From Algimonas arctica (lineage in GTDB: Bacteria > Pseudomonadota > Alphaproteobacteria > Caulobacterales > Maricaulaceae): a stretch of DNA of 64,000 nucleotides. The notes beneath the pieces were generated by a model, which was given only the letters and a program-made list of their open reading frames with translations, made no database searches and was not told the DNA's origin. The stretch covers positions 124,001 through 188,000 of the forward strand of contig NZ_BMZH01000005.1 in the NCBI RefSeq assembly GCF_014652695.1, given 5' to 3'. The translations under genes were made by a program, and so were the position numbers. Positions 37,480 to 45,682 of the stretch are shown in pieces; position 1 is the first letter of the stretch; the number at the start of each line of letters is the position of its first letter.

Positions 37480-38295
37480 TTAACAGTCGCAAAAATCTTC
37501 TGTGATATAGGTTTTAGTTTTTGCGGAACAGCGCGGGGAAAACATATGTGCGCGCGTGCCTTGCTCAACAATTTTACCATCACATAAAAATACGACGTGA
37601 TCTGAAATTCGTTTCGCTTGACCAATATTGTGCGTGACCATAACGATCGATATTTTGCGACCCAGAGAGATCACGAGCTCTTCAATCGCGTGGGATGAAA
37701 TCGGGTCAATCGACGCCGTTGGTTCATCGAGTAAAAGCACATCGGGCTCCAAAACCAAAGCGCGCGCCAAACACAGCCGTTGTTGCTGCCCGAGTGACAA
37801 TGAATCGGCCCGCCCTTCCAGCCGATTAGAAACCTCATCCCACAGTGATGCCAATTTCAGTCCGTGTTCAACGATGTCTCTGGCCTGCGCCTTTGAGAGT
37901 TTTTGGGTGCGTAAACCCATCAGTATATTGTCATAGATGGAACATGGAAAAACACAGGGTTGCTGAAAGACCATTCCAACGCGACGGCGCAGTTCCGTTA
38001 CATCCGGATAACCGCTCATAATATCGCGACCTAAAACCTTTACTGTCCCGGAGAAAGATGCACTTTCTGTTTCCTCATTTATACGGTTCAACCATCTCAG
38101 TATTGTAGATTTACCCGCACCCGAGGGTCCGACTAAACAGGTCACACCTTTTATCGGGAGCTTCAAATTGATGTCTGATACGATGCAGTTCTTGCCATAA
38201 TAAGCCGAAAAGCCATCAAGGCGGATCGAGTGAGATTGCACATCGACATCGCTGGATTGATTGCTGCTGACCAATAATAAATTAGGAATGTTCAT
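37480..38295 (-). CDS. pstB: Phosphate ABC transporter ATP-binding protein
   Basis: 271 residues. Walker A GPSGAGKST, the PstB-typical LNRINEETESASFSGTV, Q-loop VFQQPCVFPCSIYDN, signature region SLSLGQQQRLCLARAL, Walker B VLLLDEPTASIDPIS and switch VTHNIGQA. The signature reads LSLGQ rather than the canonical LSGGQ. It is the last gene of the operon; its ATG shares one base with the pstA stop (TAATG). The frame open to 38610 is read-through of pstA and not coding. Confidence 0.95.
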   Translation of the reverse strand: MNIPNLLLVSSNQSSDVDVQSHSIRLDGFSAYYGKNCIVSDINLKLPIKGVTCLVGPSGAGKSTILRWLNRINEETESASFSGTVKVLGRDIMSGYPDVTELRRRVGMVFQQPCVFPCSIYDNILMGLRTQKLSKAQARDIVEHGLKLASLWDEVSNRLEGRADSLSLGQQQRLCLARALVLEPDVLLLDEPTASIDPISSHAIEELVISLGRKISIVMVTHNIGQAKRISDHVVFLCDGKIVEQGTRAHMFSPRCSAKTKTYITEDFCDC

Positions 38296-39158
38296 TACTT
38301 CTGTCCCCGACCTGTAAGACGGCTGCGGGCAAACAAAGCCAAAAGACTGAAACCGCTGACCAGAAGCACCAGAATTAAACTGGCCCCCCACGCATTTTGT
38401 AGAGCTTGGGGATCCGTCGATTGTTGGGCGAGTTCTAAAATATGTGTGGGGAGGGTCGAGACCGGCTCCACCAAACTTTTGGGAACAGAAACGCCTGAGA
38501 ATGCCGTTGCGATAAACATGATGGGAGCTGTTTCTCCGATTGCGCGCGCTAATCCAATTAACGAACCCGTGACAATGCCATGAAAGCTCTGTGGCAATGT
38601 CACGCGCCAAATGATCTGCGATTTGCTGAGGCCTAATGCAGCGGCATTTTCATGATAAATTTTCGGGATAGCGACCATCGCTTGATAGGTAGACAGCGTC
38701 GTGGTCGGCAGCATCATAATCGCGAGTATCATTGAGCCGACAAACCAAGAAATACCGGTATTCAGAAAGTTAACGAAAAATATCAGTCCAAAAATACCGT
38801 AGGTGATCGAGGGGATTGCATTGAGCGCGTAGAGGCTTTGTTCAAGCAAATACCCGATGCTTGTTCGCGTGTTAAACGCATATTGAAACAGGGATGTCCC
38901 AATGGCCAGCGGAACAACCAATGCTGCGGCGACAAGCACCATCAACATACTGCCGAGAATTTGATAAAACACGCCCCCCGATTTCCCAAATTCCATAGCG
39001 GGCATGAACAGAAACTGCAGACTAATCGCACCAATCCCTTTGACAAAAATGGACCCTAACAAAAAGATCAATGTGCCCGCACATATCAATAGAGAGGCGC
39101 GCAAGACCAAGGCGAAACACCTTTCTTTGGTATGTCTGATATTTACCCGATCACACAT
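38295..39158 (-). CDS. pstA: Phosphate ABC transporter permease PstA
   Basis: 287 residues, six predicted membrane helices. Contains the binding-protein-dependent permease loop (EAA-type) AAALGLSKSQIIWRVTLPQS and GSLIGLARAIGETAPIMF, typical of PstA. It pairs with PstC as the membrane channel. Overlaps pstC by 8 bp. Codon use is AT-richer than in the backbone genes. Confidence 0.95.
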   Translation of the reverse strand: MCDRVNIRHTKERCFALVLRASLLICAGTLIFLLGSIFVKGIGAISLQFLFMPAMEFGKSGGVFYQILGSMLMVLVAAALVVPLAIGTSLFQYAFNTRTSIGYLLEQSLYALNAIPSITYGIFGLIFFVNFLNTGISWFVGSMILAIMMLPTTTLSTYQAMVAIPKIYHENAAALGLSKSQIIWRVTLPQSFHGIVTGSLIGLARAIGETAPIMFIATAFSGVSVPKSLVEPVSTLPTHILELAQQSTDPQALQNAWGASLILVLLVSGFSLLALFARSRLTGRGQK

Positions 39159-40053
39159 TTTCGGGCGTTTTCCTGAACAAATATCGAGACGTAATTGTTA
39201 GAATAACTGTTATTGAGACGAGTATCAGGCTCATGAAAACCAATGCGCTGAAGTGTACTGAGCCAAAGGCGCTTTCTGCCACTTCTCGGCCAAGTTTAGA
39301 GGTAATTGTTTGTCCGGATGACAAAGGGTTAAACAAAGGTGAGGGCAATCGGTCCAACGATCCAATCACCAACATGACGGCCATTGTTTCGCCGAGAGCG
39401 CGTCCCAATGCTAGCAGACCGGCCCCGGCGATTCCTGTTTTGGCCTGGGGAAGTATAACGCTGAAGAAAACCTCGTGCCTATAAAGGCCGAGGGACTTTG
39501 CATTTTCTCTGAACTTTGTCGGGATCGCAGAAATCGCATCTTCAGTTAACGTCAAAAACGTCGGCAGGATCATTATTCCAAGCAATATGCCAGCCGTTAA
39601 AATAACCCGACCCGATTGAAGGTCAAATATATCCGCAACCCAAATATTAAGGTGAGCCACACCGATCAAACCATAAACGATAGAGGGGATGCCCACCAAC
39701 ATTTCCAGAAAGAACTTGATGAGCCGTCTTAATCTAGACGACCGCGTTTCGGCAATATAGACGGCCGCTAACAGGCCTAGTGGGAATGCGACTGATACGG
39801 CAATGATCATGACAAAGACGGAGCCAAACAACATCGGCAAAACACCAAACTGACCTTTGTCCGGATTCCAACTCGTGCTCATAAGTCCACTGTTTTCCGC
39901 GAGCAATACCGGGCCGCTTTGCACGAATAGTGTCACGATGATCGTCAGGACAATAGACAGCGATAAGGCAGCGGATATCAGAGCATATATCTGTAAGCCC
40001 TTTAGCTTTCCAAATATCCGATTTGGCCACGTTGGAGAAAGACTGCGGCTCAA
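39151..40053 (-). CDS. pstC: Phosphate ABC transporter permease PstC
   Basis: 300 residues, six membrane helices. Typical stretches: GKLKGLQIYALISAALSLSI, EMLVGIPSIVYGLIGV, AKSLGLYRHEVFFSVILPQA and LALGRALGETMAVMLVIGS. The start is a TTG overlapping the pstS TGA (TTGA), suggesting translational coupling. No other start fits. Confidence 0.94.
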   Translation of the reverse strand: MSRSLSPTWPNRIFGKLKGLQIYALISAALSLSIVLTIIVTLFVQSGPVLLAENSGLMSTSWNPDKGQFGVLPMLFGSVFVMIIAVSVAFPLGLLAAVYIAETRSSRLRRLIKFFLEMLVGIPSIVYGLIGVAHLNIWVADIFDLQSGRVILTAGILLGIMILPTFLTLTEDAISAIPTKFRENAKSLGLYRHEVFFSVILPQAKTGIAGAGLLALGRALGETMAVMLVIGSLDRLPSPLFNPLSSGQTITSKLGREVAESAFGSVHFSALVFMSLILVSITVILTITSRYLFRKTPENV

Positions 40054-40877
40054 TTAGCGATTCCAATATATCCAGAGTTATTGACCATTTTCTGCCCGTT
40101 TGGCCCCAGTAAGTAATCAATAAATTCTTTGGCGGGCGGTTTTACGTCGCCCCGTATGACGACATTTAAATCTCTGACAAACGGGTATGAACCTGCTTGA
40201 ATGTTTTCATGAGTGGCTTCAACGACTTCGCCATCCTGTAGAATAATTGCGAGCCCCCGGACGTCCTCATTTAACCACGCGACAGAAAGCATCCCAATGG
40301 CTGCATCGCTTTGGACGAGGGCGGTTTGCTCTTCATTATTGGACCCGGTTACCAAGTCAGTCCCAGGCGCTTCGGCTTTAGGGTCTCCTAATACGACCCG
40401 CATGAAGACTTGCCGTGTGCCTCGGCTTGCTTCTTTATCAATCACAAATATGGCGCGATCCGGTCCACCGACTTCGGACCAGTTTTGCACTTTGCCCGTG
40501 TAGATGCCTGCGATTTGAGGTAGGGTAAGTGCCTGAACGCCTGCGTCATAAATTTCCGATGAGATACTTGGCACAACCGCATCACGCCCAATTGCAATTT
40601 CCGTAAAGTTGAAGGACTTGAAGGCGTCTCGTTCACCGTCGGTGATATTGCGGGACATCATGCCAATGTCACTTTGGCCCTCTGCCAACTGATTAAAGCC
40701 TCCACCAGATCCGCCGGCATTCACTATAACTGAAATGCCTGTCTCAGATGAAAATAGGTCAGCAGCTTTTGAGACCGGGGGCAGAACTGTTGACGAACCG
40801 GAAACATAGATAGCTTCCGGCGCAGAACAGGCCGCGAGCAGTACTGCTAAACTTAAAATACCAAAATTTTTAAACAT
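40050..40877 (-). CDS. pstS: Phosphate ABC transporter substrate-binding lipoprotein
   Basis: 275 residues. Lipobox LAAC (Cys17), so it is tethered outside the membrane. The PBP-like domain opens IYVSGSSTVLPPVSKAADLF and has GGSGGGFNQLAEGQSDIGMMSR, IYTGKVQNWSEVGGPD and EASRGTRQVF, which are the loops that bind phosphate in PstS. Shorter than E. coli PstS (346). Whether it prefers phosphate over arsenate cannot be read from the sequence. 18 bp separate it from arsM. Confidence 0.93.
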   Translation of the reverse strand: MFKNFGILSLAVLLAACSAPEAIYVSGSSTVLPPVSKAADLFSSETGISVIVNAGGSGGGFNQLAEGQSDIGMMSRNITDGERDAFKSFNFTEIAIGRDAVVPSISSEIYDAGVQALTLPQIAGIYTGKVQNWSEVGGPDRAIFVIDKEASRGTRQVFMRVVLGDPKAEAPGTDLVTGSNNEEQTALVQSDAAIGMLSVAWLNEDVRGLAIILQDGEVVEATHENIQAGSYPFVRDLNVVIRGDVKPPAKEFIDYLLGPNGQKMVNNSGYIGIAN

Positions 40878-40895
40878 GCTAAAGACAATCTTGGA

Positions 40896-41960
40896 CTAGC
40901 AGCAGCTGCTACCGCCTGAGAATGGGTTATTTTCAACCGCCGGTACATCTTCAAAAATTTGAGGGGCTTTGCAATTTGGGAACTTTCCGAAATGCGTTTT
41001 ACCTTCACCCACAACTTCAAAATAGGACGTGAAACGCGTGTCCTTTAACATCGATAATGTGTTGCCGCAGACAGGAAAGACCCGGCCGGCTTCAATTTCG
41101 TGATCTGTGTCGAGTTTGAAAACGCGCTCCATGCCCGGCACGCCGCCTTTATAAATGACGGCCTGACCATAATCTTCACATCCGGCGTCAGCATTCTCAA
41201 GCTTCATCAGACGCGCTGTGACAGATGCAAATTTGATAGACTCGATTTTATCTTTCACTTTTTGATCAATAATTGAAAGCGGTCTGTGATCGAAAACGCG
41301 CGGATCTAAAAATCCAGCCGTTTTTGCAATTTGAATATAATCATCCCAATACAGCGCACCTGACAAACACTCGCCATAAAGCACCTCGTCTTCGATCAAG
41401 TGTTGGGGAATGCGTCGATCAGAATAAACATCCGCGAAGTAGACCTCCCCGCCATCTTTCAACAAGTCATAAGTGGCTTTGAAAACGGCTGGTTTATCAA
41501 CGCAAAGATTAAAGACACAATTTGATATGATCAGATCGAAACTTCCCTTTTCAAGGTCAAGTTCGTCCAGCTTCTCGAGATAGCCTTCAAGGAACCGTGT
41601 GTTCGGATTGTCGTAGCCAAATTTTTCCGCATGCCACGTCTCATGCGCCCGCGCGACTTCGAGCTGTTCAGGTGTCATATCGACACCTGTCACATGGCCA
41701 TTCGGTCCGACGAGCTTTGCTAGGGCGTAAACATCGCGGCCTGCCCCGCATCCTAAATCTAAGACTTTCAAACCGTCGAGGCATTCCGGAATGGCTAGAC
41801 CACACCCGTAGTAACGAGATGAGACTTCATCATGGATAAGGCTAAGTGCGTCCCGAATTTGGAGTGTCGGTATTTCCAATGTAGAACAGGCGTCCGTTTT
41901 TAAATCACACGTCCCTCCCAGCGTATCTCCGTAATACGTTTTGACAACTTCATGTAACAT
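40896..41960 (-). CDS. arsM: Arsenite S-adenosylmethionine methyltransferase ArsM
   Basis: 354 residues. SAM-binding motif VLDLGCGAGRDVYALAKLVG. The three cysteines needed for As(III) binding and methylation are visible: Cys53 (YYGCG), Cys148 (SNCVFNL) and Cys198 (YGECLSGALYW). An extra N-terminal pair (Cys18, Cys25) and a C-terminal GGSSCC tail could also bind arsenic. It adds methyl groups to arsenite, giving mono- to trimethylated species. Encoded between the radical SAM gene (33 bp upstream) and pstS (18 bp downstream), so arsenic chemistry and phosphate uptake share one transcript. Confidence 0.95.
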   Translation of the reverse strand: MLHEVVKTYYGDTLGGTCDLKTDACSTLEIPTLQIRDALSLIHDEVSSRYYGCGLAIPECLDGLKVLDLGCGAGRDVYALAKLVGPNGHVTGVDMTPEQLEVARAHETWHAEKFGYDNPNTRFLEGYLEKLDELDLEKGSFDLIISNCVFNLCVDKPAVFKATYDLLKDGGEVYFADVYSDRRIPQHLIEDEVLYGECLSGALYWDDYIQIAKTAGFLDPRVFDHRPLSIIDQKVKDKIESIKFASVTARLMKLENADAGCEDYGQAVIYKGGVPGMERVFKLDTDHEIEAGRVFPVCGNTLSMLKDTRFTSYFEVVGEGKTHFGKFPNCKAPQIFEDVPAVENNPFSGGSSCC

Positions 41961-41993
41961 TTGAAACTCTTTTCTTTAAAAAATAAGTTGGGT

Positions 41994-42941
41994 TTAAGCG
42001 GAGCAACTTCCGCCCCCTAAGACGCAAAACGTCGCGCAGTAGGGGTGGTTAAGCGAAACGGATTGACGCGATTCCTCGAGCGTATTGCCTAATTCAAAAC
42101 GTTCATCATAAGGGATAAGCGTGCAGGCAACAACAGAGGTCTTTCCAGCTCCTTTTCTTTTCACAATCATCCGGCTGTTTGAACACATTTGGTCTGCGGG
42201 CGATTTATCCAAAATACCCCAGCAAGCATTTGTGATTTCAGGCGGATCGTCCGTTCCCTTCATTTCAGGGAACAAGACCAAACGCGTTGTGTCATTCGGG
42301 TCTATGCCAAGTTTATGATCTTTTATAAGTTTTGCGTAGCCCGCCCGGGAGACCTCTTCACTTTCACCCCACACAGTCCTCCCCGCGAGATCGAGCTCAA
42401 ACCCTTCAGCCGCAAGCCAACTGAGCCCAATTGAGGCAGAAGCGAACGCGCCTCGACCGCGTTCCACATTGTGTAATTCTTCTGAGTAATGATCAAGACT
42501 TACCCGGAAGCGCATTTGTTCATTATAGCGCTCTTGCAAAGCCTTGAGACTGCTTTGAACCCGCTTGCGCATGAGAGGTTTCATGGCGTTTGTGAGGACC
42601 AATGCTGTGTGCCCTCGGCTGACGACGGCTTCGATTATGGCCACCATGTCCGGTGCAAGAAATGGCTCACCGCCCGTGAACCCAATTTCAATGCCGTGTT
42701 CTCCAGCGACGTCAAGCTCATCTAAGTAAGGGACGACATCATCGACGCTCAGATAAACAAGGCGGTCATTCGTGGGCGAGCTCTCAATGTAACAATTCAG
42801 GCACTCAATATTGCACAAAGTGCCCGTGTTGAACCAAAGGGTTTTTGTGCCTTGATACTTAATCCAAGCGCGCGCCTCCCCTTTCATAGTCCGATGGGGA
42901 TCGGAAAACTTAGTTTCAGGCAGGATTTGAAGGTTACTCAT
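41994..42941 (-). CDS. Radical SAM protein linked to arsM
   Basis: 315 residues. Canonical CxxxCxxC cluster motif at Cys43, Cys47 and Cys50 (GTLCNIECLNCYIES), then GFTGGEPFLAPDM and a TIM-barrel-like core. The C-terminal third holds seven more cysteines (ITNACWGIL, DQMCSNS, VVACTLIPYD, HPYCATFCVLGGGSCS, which include the terminal triad), possibly an auxiliary iron-sulfur cluster or arsenic ligands. It lacks the NMPI.RF-type C-terminal signature I associate with ArsS, the known arsenosugar enzyme, and it has the canonical cysteine motif, unlike what I recall of ArsL. Reaction unknown; acting on a methylated arsenical is inference from position. ATG at 42941 chosen; a TTG at 42950 is possible. 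Confidence 0.85.
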   Translation of the reverse strand: MSNLQILPETKFSDPHRTMKGEARAWIKYQGTKTLWFNTGTLCNIECLNCYIESSPTNDRLVYLSVDDVVPYLDELDVAGEHGIEIGFTGGEPFLAPDMVAIIEAVVSRGHTALVLTNAMKPLMRKRVQSSLKALQERYNEQMRFRVSLDHYSEELHNVERGRGAFASASIGLSWLAAEGFELDLAGRTVWGESEEVSRAGYAKLIKDHKLGIDPNDTTRLVLFPEMKGTDDPPEITNACWGILDKSPADQMCSNSRMIVKRKGAGKTSVVACTLIPYDERFELGNTLEESRQSVSLNHPYCATFCVLGGGSCSA

Positions 42942-42976
42942 TTGGCTCAAACTTTTTAAGACTTCGTCAACGCATG

Positions 42977-42994
42977 TTTACAGCGAATTTACAC
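42977..42994 (-). promoter_or_regulatory. Candidate Pho box of the radical SAM-arsM-pst operon
   Basis: On the minus strand, GTGTAAA (42994-42988) and CTGTAAA (42983-42977) are direct repeats with 11-bp periodicity, the spacing of Pho-box half-sites (CTGTCAT, 4-bp gap, CTGTCAT). A T-to-A/C change keeps the TGT core. They lie 36-53 bases before the ATG at 42941, with an AT-rich TCTTAAAAA where a -10 could sit. Confidence 0.45.
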
Positions 42995-43137
42995 ATTTCC
43001 AATTCACTTTGTATGGCGCTTTCGTGATGACAAGAAAGATATTGTAGGGCTTTACTATCAAAAAAAGCCCTGGCTAACGAAGCCGAAAAAACTTGTGCGA
43101 GTGTTCTACTTTGATTGTTTGTGGCCATATCGGCAAA

Positions 43138-43163
43138 CATTACCAGCGGCCTTCTTTGGGCGG
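43138..43163 (+). repeat. Dispersed repeat, copy A
   Basis: Contains CCAGCGGCCTTCTTTGGGC; 23 of 24 bases match copy B (44118) over CATTACCAGCG(G/T)CC... to GGGC. It lies in the gap between the radical SAM and DUF6090-like genes. Confidence 0.7.
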
Positions 43164-43240
43164 AAATGGCCTCTAGTGTCAGCGGCTGTTATGAGGCGAC
43201 TTAGAGCTACTCACAAAAAGGCTGGTTTTCTGTAGGAAGA

Positions 43241-44014
43241 TCATGGGGCGGCTTCGCTCTTTTGACCAAGTTCGATCATCAGCTCGTCGAGGAGCCCTCT
43301 GGCGATTTCAGAGTTTCCTTGGACAATTATGTTTGCCACTTCCAGTGCCGAAACCCAGTAGCGTAATTCGTCCAGAATAGGTTCGCTTGAGTTGAGGCGG
43401 TCAATAACGGGCTGAATTTCTGAGTCTTCTGCAGGCGCGGAGCAGGATTTCAACGTCTGAATACCGCCGTCAGTTTGGTAGCAGTTGGACCAGATATATA
43501 ATTGCATGCGCACAGGTATGATGCTCCGAACATGCTCCCGATAAGGCGGACGTTCGCGCAGACTTTCATAACCGGGATAAGCATAATACTCGGAAAGTTG
43601 GCTGCGCAGGTGCGCGTCGCGTATAAGGCCGAGCTCACCCGCACTTTTCAATTCCTCAAACGTCGCGTTTGAAGGGAAAAATTCAGCCACTTGGCTCGCC
43701 TGAAAATAGGCTAGTAAAAGCTCCCAAGGCTTGAGCAATTTGCCGCCATTGTTGGCTTCATCCAGCACAACCAGACCATTATCAGAAACCTGCCGCCAAA
43801 ACTGTATCCGGTCATCATAAATCGCGATTTCTTTAACCAGATCGGTGGCTATCCTTTCAAGATATTGCTCCGAACGTGCTTGGCTCGCACGCGCTTCATT
43901 CCAATTCGCGACCTGAAGCCCGATGAATACGCCGCCGACAACGATGACAAAGTCGAGTGCAACCGCGAACCAATTCTGGTCTTTCACATGTTTGGATATG
44001 CTTCGAAGTAACAT
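43241..44014 (-). CDS. Hypothetical membrane-anchored protein, DUF6090-like
   Basis: 257 residues. An N-terminal helix (about 17-38) carries the pattern VVGGVFIGLQVANWNEAR, which recurs at the start of many marine bacterial proteins annotated as DUF6090. The rest is a soluble helical domain, with ERIATDLVKEIAIYDDRI typical of that group. A Cys pair (SNCYQ, LKSCS) may form a disulfide. Function unknown. Transcribed alone on the minus strand. Confidence 0.7.
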   Translation of the reverse strand: MLLRSISKHVKDQNWFAVALDFVIVVGGVFIGLQVANWNEARASQARSEQYLERIATDLVKEIAIYDDRIQFWRQVSDNGLVVLDEANNGGKLLKPWELLLAYFQASQVAEFFPSNATFEELKSAGELGLIRDAHLRSQLSEYYAYPGYESLRERPPYREHVRSIIPVRMQLYIWSNCYQTDGGIQTLKSCSAPAEDSEIQPVIDRLNSSEPILDELRYWVSALEVANIIVQGNSEIARGLLDELMIELGQKSEAAP

Positions 44015-44117
44015 GGTGCGCCCCTGACCCCCGTTAAGCAGAACATAGCGCTTTGCATAATCGTGTCTAGTCGTGGTTGAGAGGCTTCATTTGGGCAAAA
44101 CTCACCATTTTGACAGT

Positions 44118-44175
44118 CATTACCAGCGTCCTTCTTTGGGCATTTTAAGCCTCTGAGAAAACGCAGCGAGATCCC
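44118..44175 (+). repeat. Dispersed repeat, copy B (longest)
   Basis: The left part matches copies A and D (AGCGTCCTTCTTTGGGC, then TTTTAAGCC). The right part matches copy C (TTAAGCCTC, GAGAAAACG, AGATCCC). It therefore bridges the two halves of the family. Confidence 0.75.
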
Positions 44176-44566
44176 CAAAGCTGACCTTAGCCCAAACCCT
44201 CAATTGGTTTGTGTAATCGATAATTTTCCGCCATTTGTCTAAACGCCCTAACGCTTCACAGTTGAATTTCTCGTCCAAAAAACCCGTCCAACAATCAACT
44301 TGTCCGAAAACTCATCTGGCTCCAGCTTGCAGGACAGCAAAGCACAGTCCGTTAATCGAAGGTTTGATGGACACATCGTATTGGCTGAATTTCGGAGACA
44401 TCCTGACCGATATTGTTCGCTCCGCAGTAGCCTTCTAGGCTGTCGTTGCGGCGACTACCCAAGGTCACGCGTTCAAGCAACATTAGCCAGGAGCGAGTGG
44501 CCAGCACAAAGATACTTTCAGGTTCTGAAGCGGCGTGACACGTCAACAAAAAAGATGCCGACAAAG

Positions 44567-44593
44567 AAAAAGGCCCAGTCCAAGGACCGGGCC
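44567..44593 (-). terminator. Terminator-like hairpin on the minus strand
   Basis: 10-bp stem GGCCCGGTCC/GGACTGGGCC with one mismatch and a two-base loop, followed on the minus strand by TTTTTC. There is no annotated gene on its upstream side, so it either ends an unrecognised RNA or is a relic. Confidence 0.6.
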
Positions 44594-45207
44594 AAAGGTG
44601 TGAAGAGGTTCTAGCATGCGAGGGGAATCGCCAATGCATCCGAGCTTCAATTACGACTCTAACCAATAGCGCCAAGCCTCTGCAGCCCAATCCGGATTGC
44701 TGCGGCCATTCCGAGCACATGCACAATCCTGTCACCCGCATCCTCCAACATTGCTCAATCGGTGAGCAGTCGAGATGCCTCTCGGACGTATCCGAGGGAC
44801 GCAAAGCCCTTCACGCTTAGAGAGCACGGGACGGCCCAAAACCTGATCCCCATCGTCCATCGGTGCAGCAAGATGTTGGCTTCTGCGCCTGAAACTTAGA
44901 CGCTCAATCGCATTTGATCGATCGGCTACCCGCTTTCTTTGCATTGCGGTTCCGCATACGCCTTTGTGTGTTCGTGGCCTCCATGCAGGCTCGATACTAC
45001 GGTTAGAACAGCGGTCGTTATACCAAACGAGCGCGCCGGACAATTCGTCTTAAGTTGCTGTTATTACTTATGTTTTTCTGCATAGCAGTCACGCCGATAG
45101 TGTGGGTTCCACCAAACTGGAGCTTATGCCAATCCAAAGATGATTGGCGACGAGGGTCGTGACCTCGCCGCCTTTCGCTCGACACTCAAATGGAAAGGAA
45201 CCTTCCA

Positions 45208-45630
45208 ATGCTTACCAAACGAAAAACCTCCATGACCCCGCGTGTGGTCCGCGTCAACAAAATCGCCAAGGCTTCACTCGGCCTGCTGGCGCTGGCAACC
45301 ACAGCTATGGCTCCCAGCGCTTTTGCAGACGACCGCAATCTTATGGACCGGACAGTCACAGTAAAGTTCGACAAGTCCGACCTGCTGTCACCCAAGGGCG
45401 TCGACGGCGTTTACGCCAAACTGGTCAAAACCGCGAAACGATCCTGCAAATCCGATCCGGTCTCCGTTCTATATCTCGGCCAGAGCATGAAGGAGTGCGC
45501 AGACGATCTCGTCGCCCAGTTCGTCGCGAACGCAGACTTCGATGTCCTGACTCGTTATCACCTTGCTGCGGTCCCAACGCAGGAGCGTGTGCAGCTCGCG
45601 CAGTCCGATGTATCGGTTGCGACACCGTAG
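45208..45630 (+). CDS. UrcA-family secreted protein
   Basis: 140 residues from ATG 45208, which has GAAAGGAA about 8 bases upstream; an ATG at 45190 is less well placed. A basic N-terminus and signal sequence end APSAFAD. The UrcA core follows: VKFDKSDLLSPKGVDGVYAKLVKTAKRSC with a second Cys in KECADDLV, expected to form a disulfide. UrcA proteins are small exported alphaproteobacterial proteins of unknown role. A hairpin follows. Confidence 0.82.
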   Translation: MLTKRKTSMTPRVVRVNKIAKASLGLLALATTAMAPSAFADDRNLMDRTVTVKFDKSDLLSPKGVDGVYAKLVKTAKRSCKSDPVSVLYLGQSMKECADDLVAQFVANADFDVLTRYHLAAVPTQERVQLAQSDVSVATP

Positions 45631-45653
45631 TTCGCCCGGCGTAGCCAAAAATG

Positions 45654-45682
45654 AGCCCGCCTGCTGATGTAGGCGGGCTTTC
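45654..45682 (+). terminator. Rho-independent terminator after the UrcA gene
   Basis: AGCCCGCCT and AGGCGGGCT form a 9-bp stem around an 8-base loop, followed by a short T-rich tail (TTCATCT). Confidence 0.75.

Larger units (their letters stand above)
44015..45207. other. 1.2-kb region without a convincing gene
   Basis: Several short open frames exist on both strands, but none has a ribosome site with family-like content or consistent codon use. It contains dispersed repeat copy B and one minus-strand hairpin with a T-run at 44567-44593, so some minus-strand transcript may end there. It may be decayed mobile DNA, but no transposase remnant is recognisable. Confidence 0.55.

Noticed and set aside
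38295-38610. N-terminal extension of PstB to 38610
   Set aside because: It is read-through of another frame of pstA; the ATG sharing a base with the pstA stop is the natural start.
42951-43240. Integration site or transposase remnant flanking the arsenic cluster
   Set aside because: No tRNA, integrase, direct repeat pair or transposase fragment could be identified at either end of the cluster, so mobility remains unproven.
44352-45043. Two minus-strand open frames (150 and 103 codons) as genes
   Set aside because: They overlap each other in different frames, one crosses the terminator hairpin, and neither has family-like content or a clear ribosome site.
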